From: CAZGBT01 sp964524025
GTDB lineage: Archaea; Aenigmatarchaeota; Aenigmatarchaeia; CG10238-14; EX4484-224
DNA: 58,893 nt
Assembly: GCA_964524025.1 (NCBI GenBank)
Contig: CAZGBT010000005.1
Span: 1-58,893, forward strand
Direction: 5' to 3'
Shown here: one piece after another, positions 41,111 through 49,311 of the stretch
How positions within the stretch are numbered: position 1 is the stretch's first letter
Layout: the number at the start of each line of letters is the position of its first letter
Program-made: the position numbers and the translations under genes
Notes under the pieces: model-generated
Databases searched by the model: none
The model's input: only the letters and a program-made list of their open reading frames with translations
Told to the model about the DNA's origin: nothing

Positions 41111-42649
41111 TTATTTTTTAGCTTTAGCTAGCATTAAGTTAGGTCCTAAAGCTTTAAGAAGTTTAAGTAAAACTATAGATCCTACTCTAAACTTACCTTT
41201 AGCTATTACGTTGGGCCCTCTTTTTAAAGGATATGCAAAATACCTATTTTTCTTAATCTTTTGGGCTATGATATATGGCAACTTGCAACCTACCAATTTT
41301 TTCTTGAGCTGAAAGTTTATTTCATTTACAAACTCTATCAGCAATTTATTCAATTTTTCTTTAGGATTTCCAGCTCTAAAGTTTTCGAATGCAGTTCCTT
41401 TTAAGGGTAAAAATTTATAAATATGAATTTTTTCTGCCCCAGCTTCTACGCATTTTTTAATCATAGAAATTGTTTGGAAAACAGTTTCCCTACTCTGAAA
41501 TGGAAGACCATAGATAAAGTAAACACCACAAAAAATGCCATTCTTTCTTAGCAATTTTATGGCTTTTAAAACATCTTTTGGACCAAAAGGTCTTCCTATT
41601 TTTTTGCAATGCTTTTCACTTCCAGTCTCACAACCTAAGTTTAAAGATGTACCCCTTAAATAGGATCCCAAAAGATCGGCTACATCTTCCGTTAGAAGAT
41701 TTGCTTTTATGTTCTCTACATTTATAGAAGCTTTTCTATCCTTTACTTCTTTTAACTTAAAAAGTGAAGAAAGCAACTTTTTTATAGCTTTTAAATTAGC
41801 TGGTGGTTCTTTGGGGTTTGTTAGCGGAGTAGCTAGTTGCTCTCTTCCATAATCAAGAAAATCTGGAGCTTCTAAGAATATTCTCCTAACACCAATTTTT
41901 ATTAACTCCTTTACCTCCTCAACTATGTAACTAGCTGGTAAAGACCTAGCTGGACCAAAGAATGAAGGTACAGAACAATAACCACAACCCGGTGGAATGC
42001 CAACTGGACAAAAAAGTCTCTTCTTTAAATCCTCGCTCTCGCAATTTCCACATTTTATGCAATTTCCAATTTTTGGACGTAAAAAATTGCTACATCCTCT
42101 AACAACTTCAACATAAACCTTAGATGCAAAATAAAGTGGGTACTTTCTAACAACTTGATTATAATTATTTATTTCTATTATTTCCTTAACCTTACAAAAC
42201 CTTCTCTCAGAAAAGAAGATTCTGCTGTCTTTTTTAAAAACCAAATTTGGTACATCTCTGAGCTTATGCATGTCAAAATTAATTCTAAATAACTGCTGAA
42301 GTGCTATCTCTCCTTCTCCTATAATAGCAAAGTCAAAACCATTTCTAAAGCAAACATTAAAATCTGTCGCTATAGGACCTCCAATAATCTTATAACCAGC
42401 TGAATACTTTGACCAAATCTTTGATACCGCTCTAACGTTATTTAAATCAATTCTCATTCCACTTACTAAAAGCAAGTTAAATTTCCTGCACTCTTTTCTT
42501 TTTCTTTTGAACTCATAGAAATGCATAAACTCAAAATCGACACCAATTTTCTCCAGGATACCACAAACTCTCCTGGGTGCTATTGGTATTGCCTCTCTCC
42601 AGCTCTCTTTCTTTCTTGTGTTCAAGCAATCTACGAAAAGAGCTTTCAT
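41111..42649 (-). CDS. B12-binding-domain radical SAM protein with a cysteine-rich insertion
   Basis: The 512-residue protein has an N-terminal Rossmann-like region of the cobalamin-binding kind (about 1-135, with IIGGPIATDF and AIIGEGE) and a radical SAM barrel. The usual compact C-x3-C-x2-C is not seen. RGC (C186) is followed by an insertion with C197, C200, C203 and C214, then GCGYC (C222, C225). Later barrel motifs (LGCETGSEKHCKKIGRP, FIYGLPFQSRETVFQTI, KFLPLKGTAF) are normal. Several archaeal B12/radical-SAM proteins of unknown function look like this, so a second cluster is possible. The substrate is unknown. Confidence 0.75.
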   Translation of the reverse strand: MKALFVDCLNTRKKESWREAIPIAPRRVCGILEKIGVDFEFMHFYEFKRKRKECRKFNLLLVSGMRIDLNNVRAVSKIWSKYSAGYKIIGGPIATDFNVCFRNGFDFAIIGEGEIALQQLFRINFDMHKLRDVPNLVFKKDSRIFFSERRFCKVKEIIEINNYNQVVRKYPLYFASKVYVEVVRGCSNFLRPKIGNCIKCGNCESEDLKKRLFCPVGIPPGCGYCSVPSFFGPARSLPASYIVEEVKELIKIGVRRIFLEAPDFLDYGREQLATPLTNPKEPPANLKAIKKLLSSLFKLKEVKDRKASINVENIKANLLTEDVADLLGSYLRGTSLNLGCETGSEKHCKKIGRPFGPKDVLKAIKLLRKNGIFCGVYFIYGLPFQSRETVFQTISMIKKCVEAGAEKIHIYKFLPLKGTAFENFRAGNPKEKLNKLLIEFVNEINFQLKKKLVGCKLPYIIAQKIKKNRYFAYPLKRGPNVIAKGKFRVGSIVLLKLLKALGPNLMLAKAKK

Positions 42650-42698
42650 AATTTTTGAAAGAGCTACGAATTTAACTTTTTAATTTAAAATTAAGCTG

Positions 42699-42857
42699 AT
42701 GAAAAGAGAGCCTTACCAAGGAATAAAAATCACAATAACAAAGAAAGGTTGGGAAGCTTTGGAATATGTAAAAATTGCTCGGGAAATTGTTAAAATATTT
42801 CCTCTTTTATCCTTATTAGATGAAGTTGGTTATAAAAAATGTAAAGAAAAAATTTAA
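42699..42857 (+). CDS. Small protein (52 aa), possibly a leaderless winged-helix remnant
   Basis: A frame of 52 codons whose product starts MKREPYQGIKITITKKGWEALEYV. The ITKKG..AL pattern is common at the end of winged-helix domains, and the rest is helical. A TTTTTAATT element lies about 22 bp upstream. Its stop overlaps the convergent S11 gene by 4 nt. Real coding is plausible; no function can be given. Confidence 0.4.
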   Translation: MKREPYQGIKITITKKGWEALEYVKIAREIVKIFPLLSLLDEVGYKKCKEKI

Positions 42858-43243
42858 ACTCTTCTTCCCCTCCTTCCTCCTTTAGGTCTCATATAGCCGT
42901 GCGGTATTGGTGTAACATCTTCTATCATTAGAATTTTAAGGCCAGCTTTTGCTAGAGCTCTTATAGCGGGTTGAGCTCCTAATCCTGGAAATTTAGACTT
43001 AGCACCTCCAGGGCCTCTCACTCTTACGTAAACAGCCGTTATACCTTTAGCCAAAGCTTCTTCTGCAGCTTTTTTCGCTGCTAGCATAGCTGGAAACGGC
43101 ATACCACCCTCTCTATCTTTATCTGTCATCATTCCAGCTGAATATCTAGCGATAGTTTCGCTTCCAGTTATATCAGTTATGTGAACTATTGTGTTATTTT
43201 TTGTGGAAAGTATATGAGCTATGCCTATTCTTTCCTTAGGCAT
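42854..43243 (-). CDS. rps11: Ribosomal protein S11
   Basis: The 129-residue protein has IAHILSTKNNTIVHITDITGSETIAR, AAKKAAEEALAKGITAVYVRVRGPGG, and the conserved C-terminal IEDVTPIPHGYMRPKGGRRGRRV that reaches the mRNA channel. It overlaps the S4 stop by one base, within S13-S4-S11. Confidence 0.96.
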   Translation of the reverse strand: MPKERIGIAHILSTKNNTIVHITDITGSETIARYSAGMMTDKDREGGMPFPAMLAAKKAAEEALAKGITAVYVRVRGPGGAKSKFPGLGAQPAIRALAKAGLKILMIEDVTPIPHGYMRPKGGRRGRRV

Positions 43244-43707
43244 TATTTCACCTTAATCCTTACCTCTATTTTATCTTCTTCGTTTCTAGGTACCAAATAA
43301 CTTGGCCATATAACCTTTCTACCATTGATAAAAACATGACCATGGACTATAAACTGTCTTGCTTGCTTTATAGTATTAGCCAAACCTTTTCTATAAATTA
43401 CTGTCTGCAACCTTCTTTCCAAAATATCTTCTACAGTTAAGCTTAACACATCATCGAGAGTTGCGTTTGGTGATTGTAAAATTCCAAGCCTATAAAGTTT
43501 GTTTATAAGCATCTTCTCCATCTTTTCGTTCCTCCTAGCATTAAGCTCTCTAGCCATTCTTCTGTATTTTCTTAAAATAGCTTCAGCCCTCCAAATTTCC
43601 CTCTTTCTCCTTAACCCATATTCTTTCATCAATTGCTTCTCCCTTTCTATCCTTGCCTTATCCCATCTTTTAAAAGGTTTCTCGTATTTCTTTCTTAATC
43701 TTCTCAT
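43243..43707 (-). CDS. rps4: Ribosomal protein S4
   Basis: The 154-residue protein has the archaeal/eukaryal S4 (S9e) plan: RKKYEKPFKRWDKARIEREKQLMKEYGLRRKREIW at the start and an S4 RNA-binding fold (DDVLSLTVEDILERRLQTVIYRKGLANTIKQARQFIVHGHVFING). It ends soon after the S4 domain, slightly shorter than the typical archaeal protein. It overlaps S13 by one base. Confidence 0.95.
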   Translation of the reverse strand: MRRLRKKYEKPFKRWDKARIEREKQLMKEYGLRRKREIWRAEAILRKYRRMARELNARRNEKMEKMLINKLYRLGILQSPNATLDDVLSLTVEDILERRLQTVIYRKGLANTIKQARQFIVHGHVFINGRKVIWPSYLVPRNEEDKIEVRIKVK

Positions 43708-44267
43708 TACTTGCCTCCTTTCTGTGCTTTCTTTCTAACAACACCAACTGTCCTACCTTTCCTAAAATGGCTTCTAGTTTTCTGTCCTCTTACAGGCAAT
43801 CCCAACTTATGCCTCCACCCTCTGTAAGTTCCTAGCTCGATTTCTCGCTGAATATCCAAATTCATCCTTATTTTAACGTCCTCTCCAGTTAAGTGTATAT
43901 TTTCTCCTGTTTCTGGATCTCTTCTCCTATTGAAAAGAAAAGGTGGTATTCCGTATTTTCCTGGATTCCTTATTATATCTTCTAATTTTTTCAAATCTTC
44001 TTCGCTAAGTTCCTTTAACCTTACGTTAGGGTCGAAACCTCCAGCCACACAAATTGCTTTACTCATAGCAAAACTAATCCCTTTTATTCCTAACAAAGCC
44101 CATCTTAATCTTTTATTTCCGTCTAGATCTGCATCGGCTAATCTAATTATGACTTTCTTCTTCTCCTTAACCAAAAGCTTCTTTAATTTTTCCTTTTCTT
44201 CCCTCTCTTTTTTAAGCTCTTCTTTCAGCTTTTCTTTGTATTCATCCTTTACTCTTGATATTCCCAT
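43707..44267 (-). CDS. rps13: Ribosomal protein S13 with a lysine/glutamate-rich N-terminal extension
   Basis: The 186-residue protein. Residues from about 38 on are standard archaeal S13 (VIIRLADADLDGNKRLRWALLGIKGISFAMSKAI, GWRHKLGLPVRGQKTRSH). The first about 37 residues form a charged helix (EYKEKLKEELKKEREEKEKL) absent from most S13. The start at 44267 fits a leaderless message from the AATTTAAATT element 23-32 bp upstream, so the extension is probably real. It heads S13-S4-S11. Confidence 0.93.
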   Translation of the reverse strand: MGISRVKDEYKEKLKEELKKEREEKEKLKKLLVKEKKKVIIRLADADLDGNKRLRWALLGIKGISFAMSKAICVAGGFDPNVRLKELSEEDLKKLEDIIRNPGKYGIPPFLFNRRRDPETGENIHLTGEDVKIRMNLDIQREIELGTYRGWRHKLGLPVRGQKTRSHFRKGRTVGVVRKKAQKGGK

Positions 44268-44282
44268 GGTATTTCAAGTTTA

Positions 44283-44308
44283 GGTTAAGAAATTTAAATT
44301 TCTTAACC
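44283..44308. repeat. 26-bp perfect palindrome over the S13 promoter and pyrI stop
   Basis: GGTTAAGAAATTT is followed directly by its exact reverse complement AAATTTCTTAACC. The centre is the likely TATA element of rps13, and one arm contains the TAA stop of pyrI. It may act as a symmetric operator or terminator, or be a chance outcome of AT-rich sequence, though 26 bp without a mismatch is long. Confidence 0.55.
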
Positions 44309-44824
44309 AATTAACTTCTGTATTTCGTCCAGCGTTATTATAGTGTTACAAAATGGACATCTTAAATAAATCTCCTTTTCATATTCGATTACCTCGAACT
44401 CACGATGAACATGCACCCCAAAATGTTTTTGCTCTCTTACGTCGTTAGTAATGCAATTAGGATGGGGGCATTTTAAGAAATATGTAGAAAAGCTCTTCGG
44501 GAGTTGTGGTTTGTATTTCTTAACTACTTCGTAATTCTTAATGATATTGACAGTAGGCGGATCATGAGGTCGCAGTAAAGCTATAACAACTTCTACATCT
44601 GGAGGTAGTTCTGTTAAACCTTCGGATTTTAAAATGTCCTTCTTTATGTATTGTGTGCTATCCGTATTTATAAGTAAGACTATTCTCTTCGAATAAAGGT
44701 CAAAACCACTATTTTCACTATATTTCTGTAAAGCTGCCAATACTATCATACCACGACCAGGAGGTAGGTGATCTATCACTATTCCATCCTTTATCTTGCT
44801 TACTATCAGTCTTCTATTATCCAT
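44303..44824 (-). CDS. pyrI: Aspartate carbamoyltransferase regulatory chain
   Basis: The 173-residue PyrI has the allosteric domain (KDGIVIDHLPPGRGMIVL) and the zinc domain with CPHPNC and CPFC cysteines that bind the catalytic chain. It binds CTP/ATP to tune pyrimidine synthesis. It is longer at its C-terminus than Escherichia coli PyrI (153 residues). It overlaps pyrB by 8 nt. Confidence 0.94.
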   Translation of the reverse strand: MDNRRLIVSKIKDGIVIDHLPPGRGMIVLAALQKYSENSGFDLYSKRIVLLINTDSTQYIKKDILKSEGLTELPPDVEVVIALLRPHDPPTVNIIKNYEVVKKYKPQLPKSFSTYFLKCPHPNCITNDVREQKHFGVHVHREFEVIEYEKEIYLRCPFCNTIITLDEIQKLIG

Positions 44825-45758
44825 AATTCTCCTCCACTAGCCACTCTATTAACCCAATCCTTACCCAATATCCGTTTTCTGCCTGTTTCCAATATGCCGC
44901 ATAAGGAGTTTGGTCGATTCTAAGGTCTATTTCGTCAATCCTTGGTAGTGGATGAAGAATTATTAAATTGTCTTTTGCTCCATCCAGCGATTCCAAAGTT
45001 AATCTATAACTTCCCTTAACCCTTTCGTATTCAAGCGGATCTGAAAATCTCTCTTTCTGAATTCTGGTTACATACAAAACATCCATTTCTTTGATAATTT
45101 CCTTCCATTCTGTAATTGAAGCATACCTGTAACTTACTCCTGCCATTTTTAATCTCAACTCATAATAAAAAGGTAAACGAAGCGTCTCAGGACAAATTAA
45201 AATTATCTCGTTAATGTCGTAATTCAATAAGGCCAGGAGATTAGAATGATAAACCCTGCTGTTACGAAGGTCTCCCATAAAGCCAACAATTAAGCCATCA
45301 ATTTTTCCATGAAGTTCCTTTATAGTATACAAATCTAACAAGGCTTGGGTAGGATGTTCGTTGGCACCATCACCAGCGTTAATTATACAAGCTTCATCTC
45401 CTACTAGTTTCATAAAGTACCTAGCAACTCCTCTTTCTTTAGATCTAACTACGATAAAGTTGCAACCATAACTTTTTACGTAAAGCATTACTGTATCCCC
45501 TTTACTTTCCCCCTTTTCTATAGAAGTTCCAGCAGACGAGGCAAAACCCATCGTTTCTATTCCTAGCTCTTTAAAAGCGTTCTCAAAGCTCTGACGAGTT
45601 CTTGTAGAAGGTTCAAAAAATAATAAACCAGCTTTCAAACCTAACTCATCGTACTTTCTAATATGTCCATTTTTAGCATCATCCGTAAGCCCAAAAACTT
45701 CTTCTATTTCCTCTCTACTAAGATCTTCTATACTGACTAAATGCCTCAAAAGACCCAC
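44817..45758 (-). CDS. pyrB: Aspartate carbamoyltransferase catalytic chain
   Basis: It catalyses carbamoyl phosphate plus aspartate to carbamoyl aspartate, the second step of pyrimidine synthesis. The 313-residue protein has FFEPSTRTRQSFENA (carbamoyl phosphate loop), SKGDT-like ESKGDTV, EHPTQALLDLYTI, GDLRNSRVYHSN and ILHPLPRIDEI. Its gene forms an operon with pyrI, so the cell at least partly makes its own pyrimidines. Confidence 0.96.
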   Translation of the reverse strand: MGLLRHLVSIEDLSREEIEEVFGLTDDAKNGHIRKYDELGLKAGLLFFEPSTRTRQSFENAFKELGIETMGFASSAGTSIEKGESKGDTVMLYVKSYGCNFIVVRSKERGVARYFMKLVGDEACIINAGDGANEHPTQALLDLYTIKELHGKIDGLIVGFMGDLRNSRVYHSNLLALLNYDINEIILICPETLRLPFYYELRLKMAGVSYRYASITEWKEIIKEMDVLYVTRIQKERFSDPLEYERVKGSYRLTLESLDGAKDNLIILHPLPRIDEIDLRIDQTPYAAYWKQAENGYWVRIGLIEWLVEENYG

Positions 45759-45795
45759 CTAAAATTAGGAAGATTAGAATTTTAAAGTTAACGAG

Positions 45796-45867
45796 TGGAC
45801 CGGCCGGGATTCGAACCCGGAGCCTCCCGGTTGCAAGCCGGGCGTTCTACCATTGAACTACCGGCCC
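45796..45867 (-). tRNA. tRNA-Ala (TGC)
   Basis: An uninterrupted 72-nt tRNA. The acceptor is GGGCCGG/CCGGTCC, carrying the G3-U70 pair that marks alanine tRNA, with A73. The anticodon arm is CCCGG-CTTGCAA-CCGGG. Its first 10 nt are also the last 10 nt of the Cas4-like gene, and the TAG of GGTAG (positions 8-10) is that gene's stop codon. Confidence 0.95.
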
Positions 45868-46895
45868 TTGTTTCCTCTATAAATCCTTAGTTTCATAACT
45901 TTTTCTAAATTTTCACAAGCAGGTCTTACATGGCACCCTTTACAAACTCTTCTCCTAAAATTTGGAAGTTTAGACTTAGGCGGTACTCTTTGCGATCTGT
46001 AAGTTTCTTCAATTTTTCTTTTTAAATTCAAGAATTCCTTTTTCATTCGTTCCGTAATTTCGACCTTAACAAGTATTTTTGAGCCATAATAGACTAGCAC
46101 ACATTCTGAAACTTCTCTTCTGAAAAAATTTTCGACAAGCAAAGCTTCTCCTATACTCTGCAAAAGATGCTCCTTTTTAATATCCTTACCTAACTTTCCA
46201 GCTTTTATGTCTATGGTTACTATGCTACCATCATTCCTAAAGCAGATCAAATCTGGCGTTCCATCCAACCCAATTTTAAAACTCTCCAAAAATTTTTCTG
46301 GATAAATTTCTGAAAAGTTCTCTTCGATAAAAAAACCATAAAGGCTTTTTAAAAATTCAACTAAATCGCTCTCTTTGATTTCAACAGTTTTACCTTCAAA
46401 TTTTTTAATAGCCTCCCTTGCTGATCTTTTTAAATTTTCTTCTAGAGACAATCTCTTAAGTCTACTTACGAATAGCCTAACAGCAAGATGAATCACTTCA
46501 CCATCCCAGACCTTTCCTTTCTCCTCTTTAAACTGCTTCGACAAAACTATTTTTTCTAGCCATAATCTTCGAGGACATTGAAAAAATTTCGATACCTCAA
46601 GCGGTGTGACAAAAATCTTTTTAATCCTAGCGATCCTTCTTTTCACAATTTCCTTAACTTTCACCAAATCTCCTTCTTCAAGTTTTAATATCCTAACTTT
46701 ACCTCTTTTTCCTTCTATCTTTCCTAATTTTTTCAAACAATCTAAAATTATGAAAAAAAGATCAGAATTCGGAACGTTTTTAACAAAAATTTCGTGCAAA
46801 AGCTTTCTTATTTCAACCTCTTTCTCGCTAAACCTTTTAATTATCCTCAAAACGTTTACAATTTCCTTACTCCTATCTCCAACTTCCCATCTCAC
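45858..46895 (-). CDS. Cas4/RecB-like PD-(D/E)XK nuclease with Fe-S cysteines
   Basis: A 345-residue protein in which an N-terminal helical region (about 1-90) precedes a RecB-family nuclease. The Cas4-like features are CPRRLW (first cysteine), GEVIHLAVR, GTPDLICF, the catalytic TIDIKAGK, a QSIGEALLVE helix and a late CKGCHVRPACE cluster. Four cysteines suit a [4Fe-4S] site. No CRISPR array or other cas gene is near, so a repair role is more likely than immunity. The start chosen is GTG at 46895, because the longer frame to 46985 is the shadow of L24e. The 3' end overlaps tRNA-Ala by 10 nt. Confidence 0.75.
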   Translation of the reverse strand: MRWEVGDRSKEIVNVLRIIKRFSEKEVEIRKLLHEIFVKNVPNSDLFFIILDCLKKLGKIEGKRGKVRILKLEEGDLVKVKEIVKRRIARIKKIFVTPLEVSKFFQCPRRLWLEKIVLSKQFKEEKGKVWDGEVIHLAVRLFVSRLKRLSLEENLKRSAREAIKKFEGKTVEIKESDLVEFLKSLYGFFIEENFSEIYPEKFLESFKIGLDGTPDLICFRNDGSIVTIDIKAGKLGKDIKKEHLLQSIGEALLVENFFRREVSECVLVYYGSKILVKVEITERMKKEFLNLKRKIEETYRSQRVPPKSKLPNFRRRVCKGCHVRPACENLEKVMKLRIYRGNKGR

Positions 46896-46899
46896 GCAA

Positions 46900-47049
46900 T
46901 CAACTTCTAGCCCAGTAAGGCTTTTTCTTCTTCCTCCAGAAATATCTTTCGCATTTCTTTGAGCAAAAATAATAGATTGAGCCATCTAGCTTAACAAACA
47001 TCTTTCCCTTTCCCTTAGGTATTTCTTGTCCACAAAAGGAACACTTCAT
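46900..47049 (-). CDS. rpl24e: Ribosomal protein L24e
   Basis: A 49-residue zinc protein with MKCSFCGQEIPKGKG at the start and YYFCSKKCERYFWRKK later: C3, C6, C29 and C33 are the zinc ligands. It lies one nt or so after S28e in the standard L7Ae-S28e-L24e order. A much longer overlapping frame had hidden it; its TGA is 4 nt before the GTG of the nuclease gene. Confidence 0.93.
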   Translation of the reverse strand: MKCSFCGQEIPKGKGKMFVKLDGSIYYFCSKKCERYFWRKKKKPYWARS

Positions 47050-47050
47050 C

Positions 47051-47257
47051 TTACCTGCTTTCTAACCTCATTGCGACCTCCATCTCAGTTTCCCTAAGCA
47101 TTAGCACGTCACCAACTCTAACAGGACCCATCACATTCCTAATTAAAACTCTCCCTTTATTAGGGCCGTCTAAGACTTTGCACCTTACTTGAGTTACTCC
47201 CTTAACACCGCTTCTCCCAAGTATCTCTATAACTTCAGCTGGCCATGCATCAGCCAT
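47051..47257 (-). CDS. rps28e: Ribosomal protein S28e
   Basis: The 68-residue OB-fold protein AEVIEILGRSGVKGVTQVRCK...GRVLIRNVMGPVRVGDVLMLRETEMEA-type end is standard. It follows L7Ae by one nt. It sits near the mRNA exit of the 30S subunit. Confidence 0.95.
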   Translation of the reverse strand: MADAWPAEVIEILGRSGVKGVTQVRCKVLDGPNKGRVLIRNVMGPVRVGDVLMLRETEMEVAMRLESR

Positions 47258-47258
47258 G

Positions 47259-47627
47259 CTATTTCTTTATTTTTTCTAGTTCTTTGACGATTTCTTCTAC
47301 AAGTTTTTTAGCTTCACCAGGTTCAACTATACAAGCTGATGCAGCAGCAACTTCTATTCCACAATACCTCCCTAATTCAAGCTTGCTTGGGACATAAAGA
47401 TAAGGAACTCCTTTTTCTTCGCATAGAGGTGGTAAATGCATAACAATTTCTTCTGGATCTACATCTTCTGCTATATAAACGAGCTTAGCTTGTCCTCTCT
47501 CTATAGCTTTTGTAGTTTCGTTAGTACCTTTTTTAATCTTACCGGTAGCTCTGGCCAATTCTATAGCTTGCAATGCTTTTTCTACTAACTCTTTTGGAGT
47601 CTCAAATTTTACGTACGACTTTGGCAT
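47259..47627 (-). CDS. rpl7ae: Ribosomal protein L7Ae (K-turn binding)
   Basis: The 122-residue protein has TGKIKKGTNETTKAIERGQAKLVYIAEDVDPEEIV, PLCEEKGVPYLYVPSKLELG and the final helix, with the NETTK RNA-contact motif. It is both a 23S rRNA protein and the first protein of C/D and H/ACA RNPs and RNase P, so it works with NOP5 and fibrillarin encoded at 55532-57245. Confidence 0.96.
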   Translation of the reverse strand: MPKSYVKFETPKELVEKALQAIELARATGKIKKGTNETTKAIERGQAKLVYIAEDVDPEEIVMHLPPLCEEKGVPYLYVPSKLELGRYCGIEVAAASACIVEPGEAKKLVEEIVKELEKIKK

Positions 47628-47669
47628 ATTCTCAGCTTTTTAATAATTAAATAGACAGTTTAAAAAATG

Positions 47670-49310
47670 TTAGGGGTGGGAAAAATAAAAAATTCCGTCT
47701 GCTTTTCTACAAAATCCAACCCTAAATAATTGAATTATTTCACCCTTTTTCACATTTTTGATAGAAGGCTCTGCTAAAGCTGTTATCTCTTCTCCGTTTG
47801 GCATTAATATTTTTATTTCCTCAAATGGCTCAGAAACCCAATGAATCTTAGGAACTTCAAATTTTACTTTTGGAGAAACAATTTCAGAGATTTCATTTAG
47901 TTTTATCGTACAAAAATAGGCAAGCCCTACTTCCTTCCCTTTATACTTCTCGAAATCTTCTTTCTCTACATAAATAGCTTCGGGGTTTATTTTAATCACA
48001 GTTTCTCCCCTTTCTGGGAAGTTAGGATGGAGCTTCTTTTTAATTTCCTTCGCTTTTAGACCTTTTATTCTAATTTTTCTCGGATTGAAAACACAGAAGT
48101 ATCTATTTGCTTTTGGGTCTATTATTTTTCTGTTTTCCGCGTACAATATTTCAGCAGGTACCTCAACATCTGCCAAACTCAAGCCCATCTTAATTATAAA
48201 ATTCCTTAAAGCTTCTGGTTGGATTCCCCTTTCCATCAAAGATTGTAAGCTCCAAGTTCTTGGATCTTTCCATCCTTTAAGCAAACCCTTTTCTATAGCT
48301 TTTCTAGCCTTACTTTTGCTTAATTTTGCTTCTTTAATTCTTAACATTCCATAATGTATGAAAGGTATAAGCGGCCAACCAAAAACTTTCCATATAAATT
48401 CTTCGACCCTATCTTCTATCACTAAATCCTTTCCTCTTAAAATATGAGTAATTCCTAGCAAATGATCGTCTATAGCCCAAGAAAATTCTAATAGAGGCCA
48501 TACTATGTATTTATTTCCAACCCTAGGATGTTCTCTTTCGCATATCCTAAGCAATACCCTATCTCTAAAGGCTGGGTCAGGATGCTTCATATCGGTTTTT
48601 AATCTTACAACCGCCTCTCCCTCTCTAAATTTACCTTCTAGCATTTCTTCAAATTTTTCTAAATTATCTTCTATACTTCTTGACCTACATTTGCATTCAA
48701 CTCCAAGTTTCCTATTCTTTCTTAAAACTTCAACGGGACATTCACAAACATAAGCAAAACCTTTTTCTATAAGTTTCTTTGCATATTTGTAAAAGATTTC
48801 TAATCTATCAGACTTGTAGTATATCTTATGAAATTTTACACCAAGCCATTCAAGACCTTCTAGTATGAGATCGTAAGCCTCTGGTAATAATCTTTTTTCT
48901 TCACTGCCTATAGTATCGTCAAAAACCAGTAACAATTTCCCTTTATACATCTTTACATATTCATCGTTTAAGATAACCATTCTTGCATTTCCTATATGTA
49001 AAGGTCCAGATGGAAAAGGAGCTAGCCTCATAACAACTTTTCCTTCCTCAGCGAGAGGCAATGGTGGTAATTTGAATTCCTTACCTTTTACTTCTAATGT
49101 TATGCCAAGCAACTGGGCTTTTTCAATTATCTCATCATAACTCAGCTTGTTAACTTCTTCAACAACTTCTTTACATACCTTAATAACTTCCTTAATTTTT
49201 TCTCGAAGCTGAGGAAGTTCTCCTAAAACTTTCTTAATTACTGCATCCTTCCTTGCCTTCCCAAATTTGAGTGCATTTTTTATAGCATATTTAAACGCAA
49301 TTTCTCTCAT
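47670..49310 (-). CDS. gltX: Glutamyl-tRNA synthetase (archaeal type)
   Basis: The class I synthetase signature is APFPSGPLHIGNARM (HIGH motif, near residues 96-110 of the protein) and AKLSKSKARKA (KMSKS motif). The archaeal/eukaryal beta-barrel C-terminus follows. Total length is 546 from the ATG at 49310, which is 2 nt from the MEMO stop; a TTG three codons upstream is the alternative. Archaea usually charge tRNA-Gln with Glu through this enzyme and then amidate it. Confidence 0.94.
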   Translation of the reverse strand: MREIAFKYAIKNALKFGKARKDAVIKKVLGELPQLREKIKEVIKVCKEVVEEVNKLSYDEIIEKAQLLGITLEVKGKEFKLPPLPLAEEGKVVMRLAPFPSGPLHIGNARMVILNDEYVKMYKGKLLLVFDDTIGSEEKRLLPEAYDLILEGLEWLGVKFHKIYYKSDRLEIFYKYAKKLIEKGFAYVCECPVEVLRKNRKLGVECKCRSRSIEDNLEKFEEMLEGKFREGEAVVRLKTDMKHPDPAFRDRVLLRICEREHPRVGNKYIVWPLLEFSWAIDDHLLGITHILRGKDLVIEDRVEEFIWKVFGWPLIPFIHYGMLRIKEAKLSKSKARKAIEKGLLKGWKDPRTWSLQSLMERGIQPEALRNFIIKMGLSLADVEVPAEILYAENRKIIDPKANRYFCVFNPRKIRIKGLKAKEIKKKLHPNFPERGETVIKINPEAIYVEKEDFEKYKGKEVGLAYFCTIKLNEISEIVSPKVKFEVPKIHWVSEPFEEIKILMPNGEEITALAEPSIKNVKKGEIIQLFRVGFCRKADGIFYFSHP

Positions 49311-49311
49311 G

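Noticed and set aside
46896..46985. N-terminal 30 codons of the Cas4-like frame up to 46985
   Set aside because: This stretch encodes L24e in another frame with all four zinc cysteines; the nuclease start is moved to GTG at 46895.
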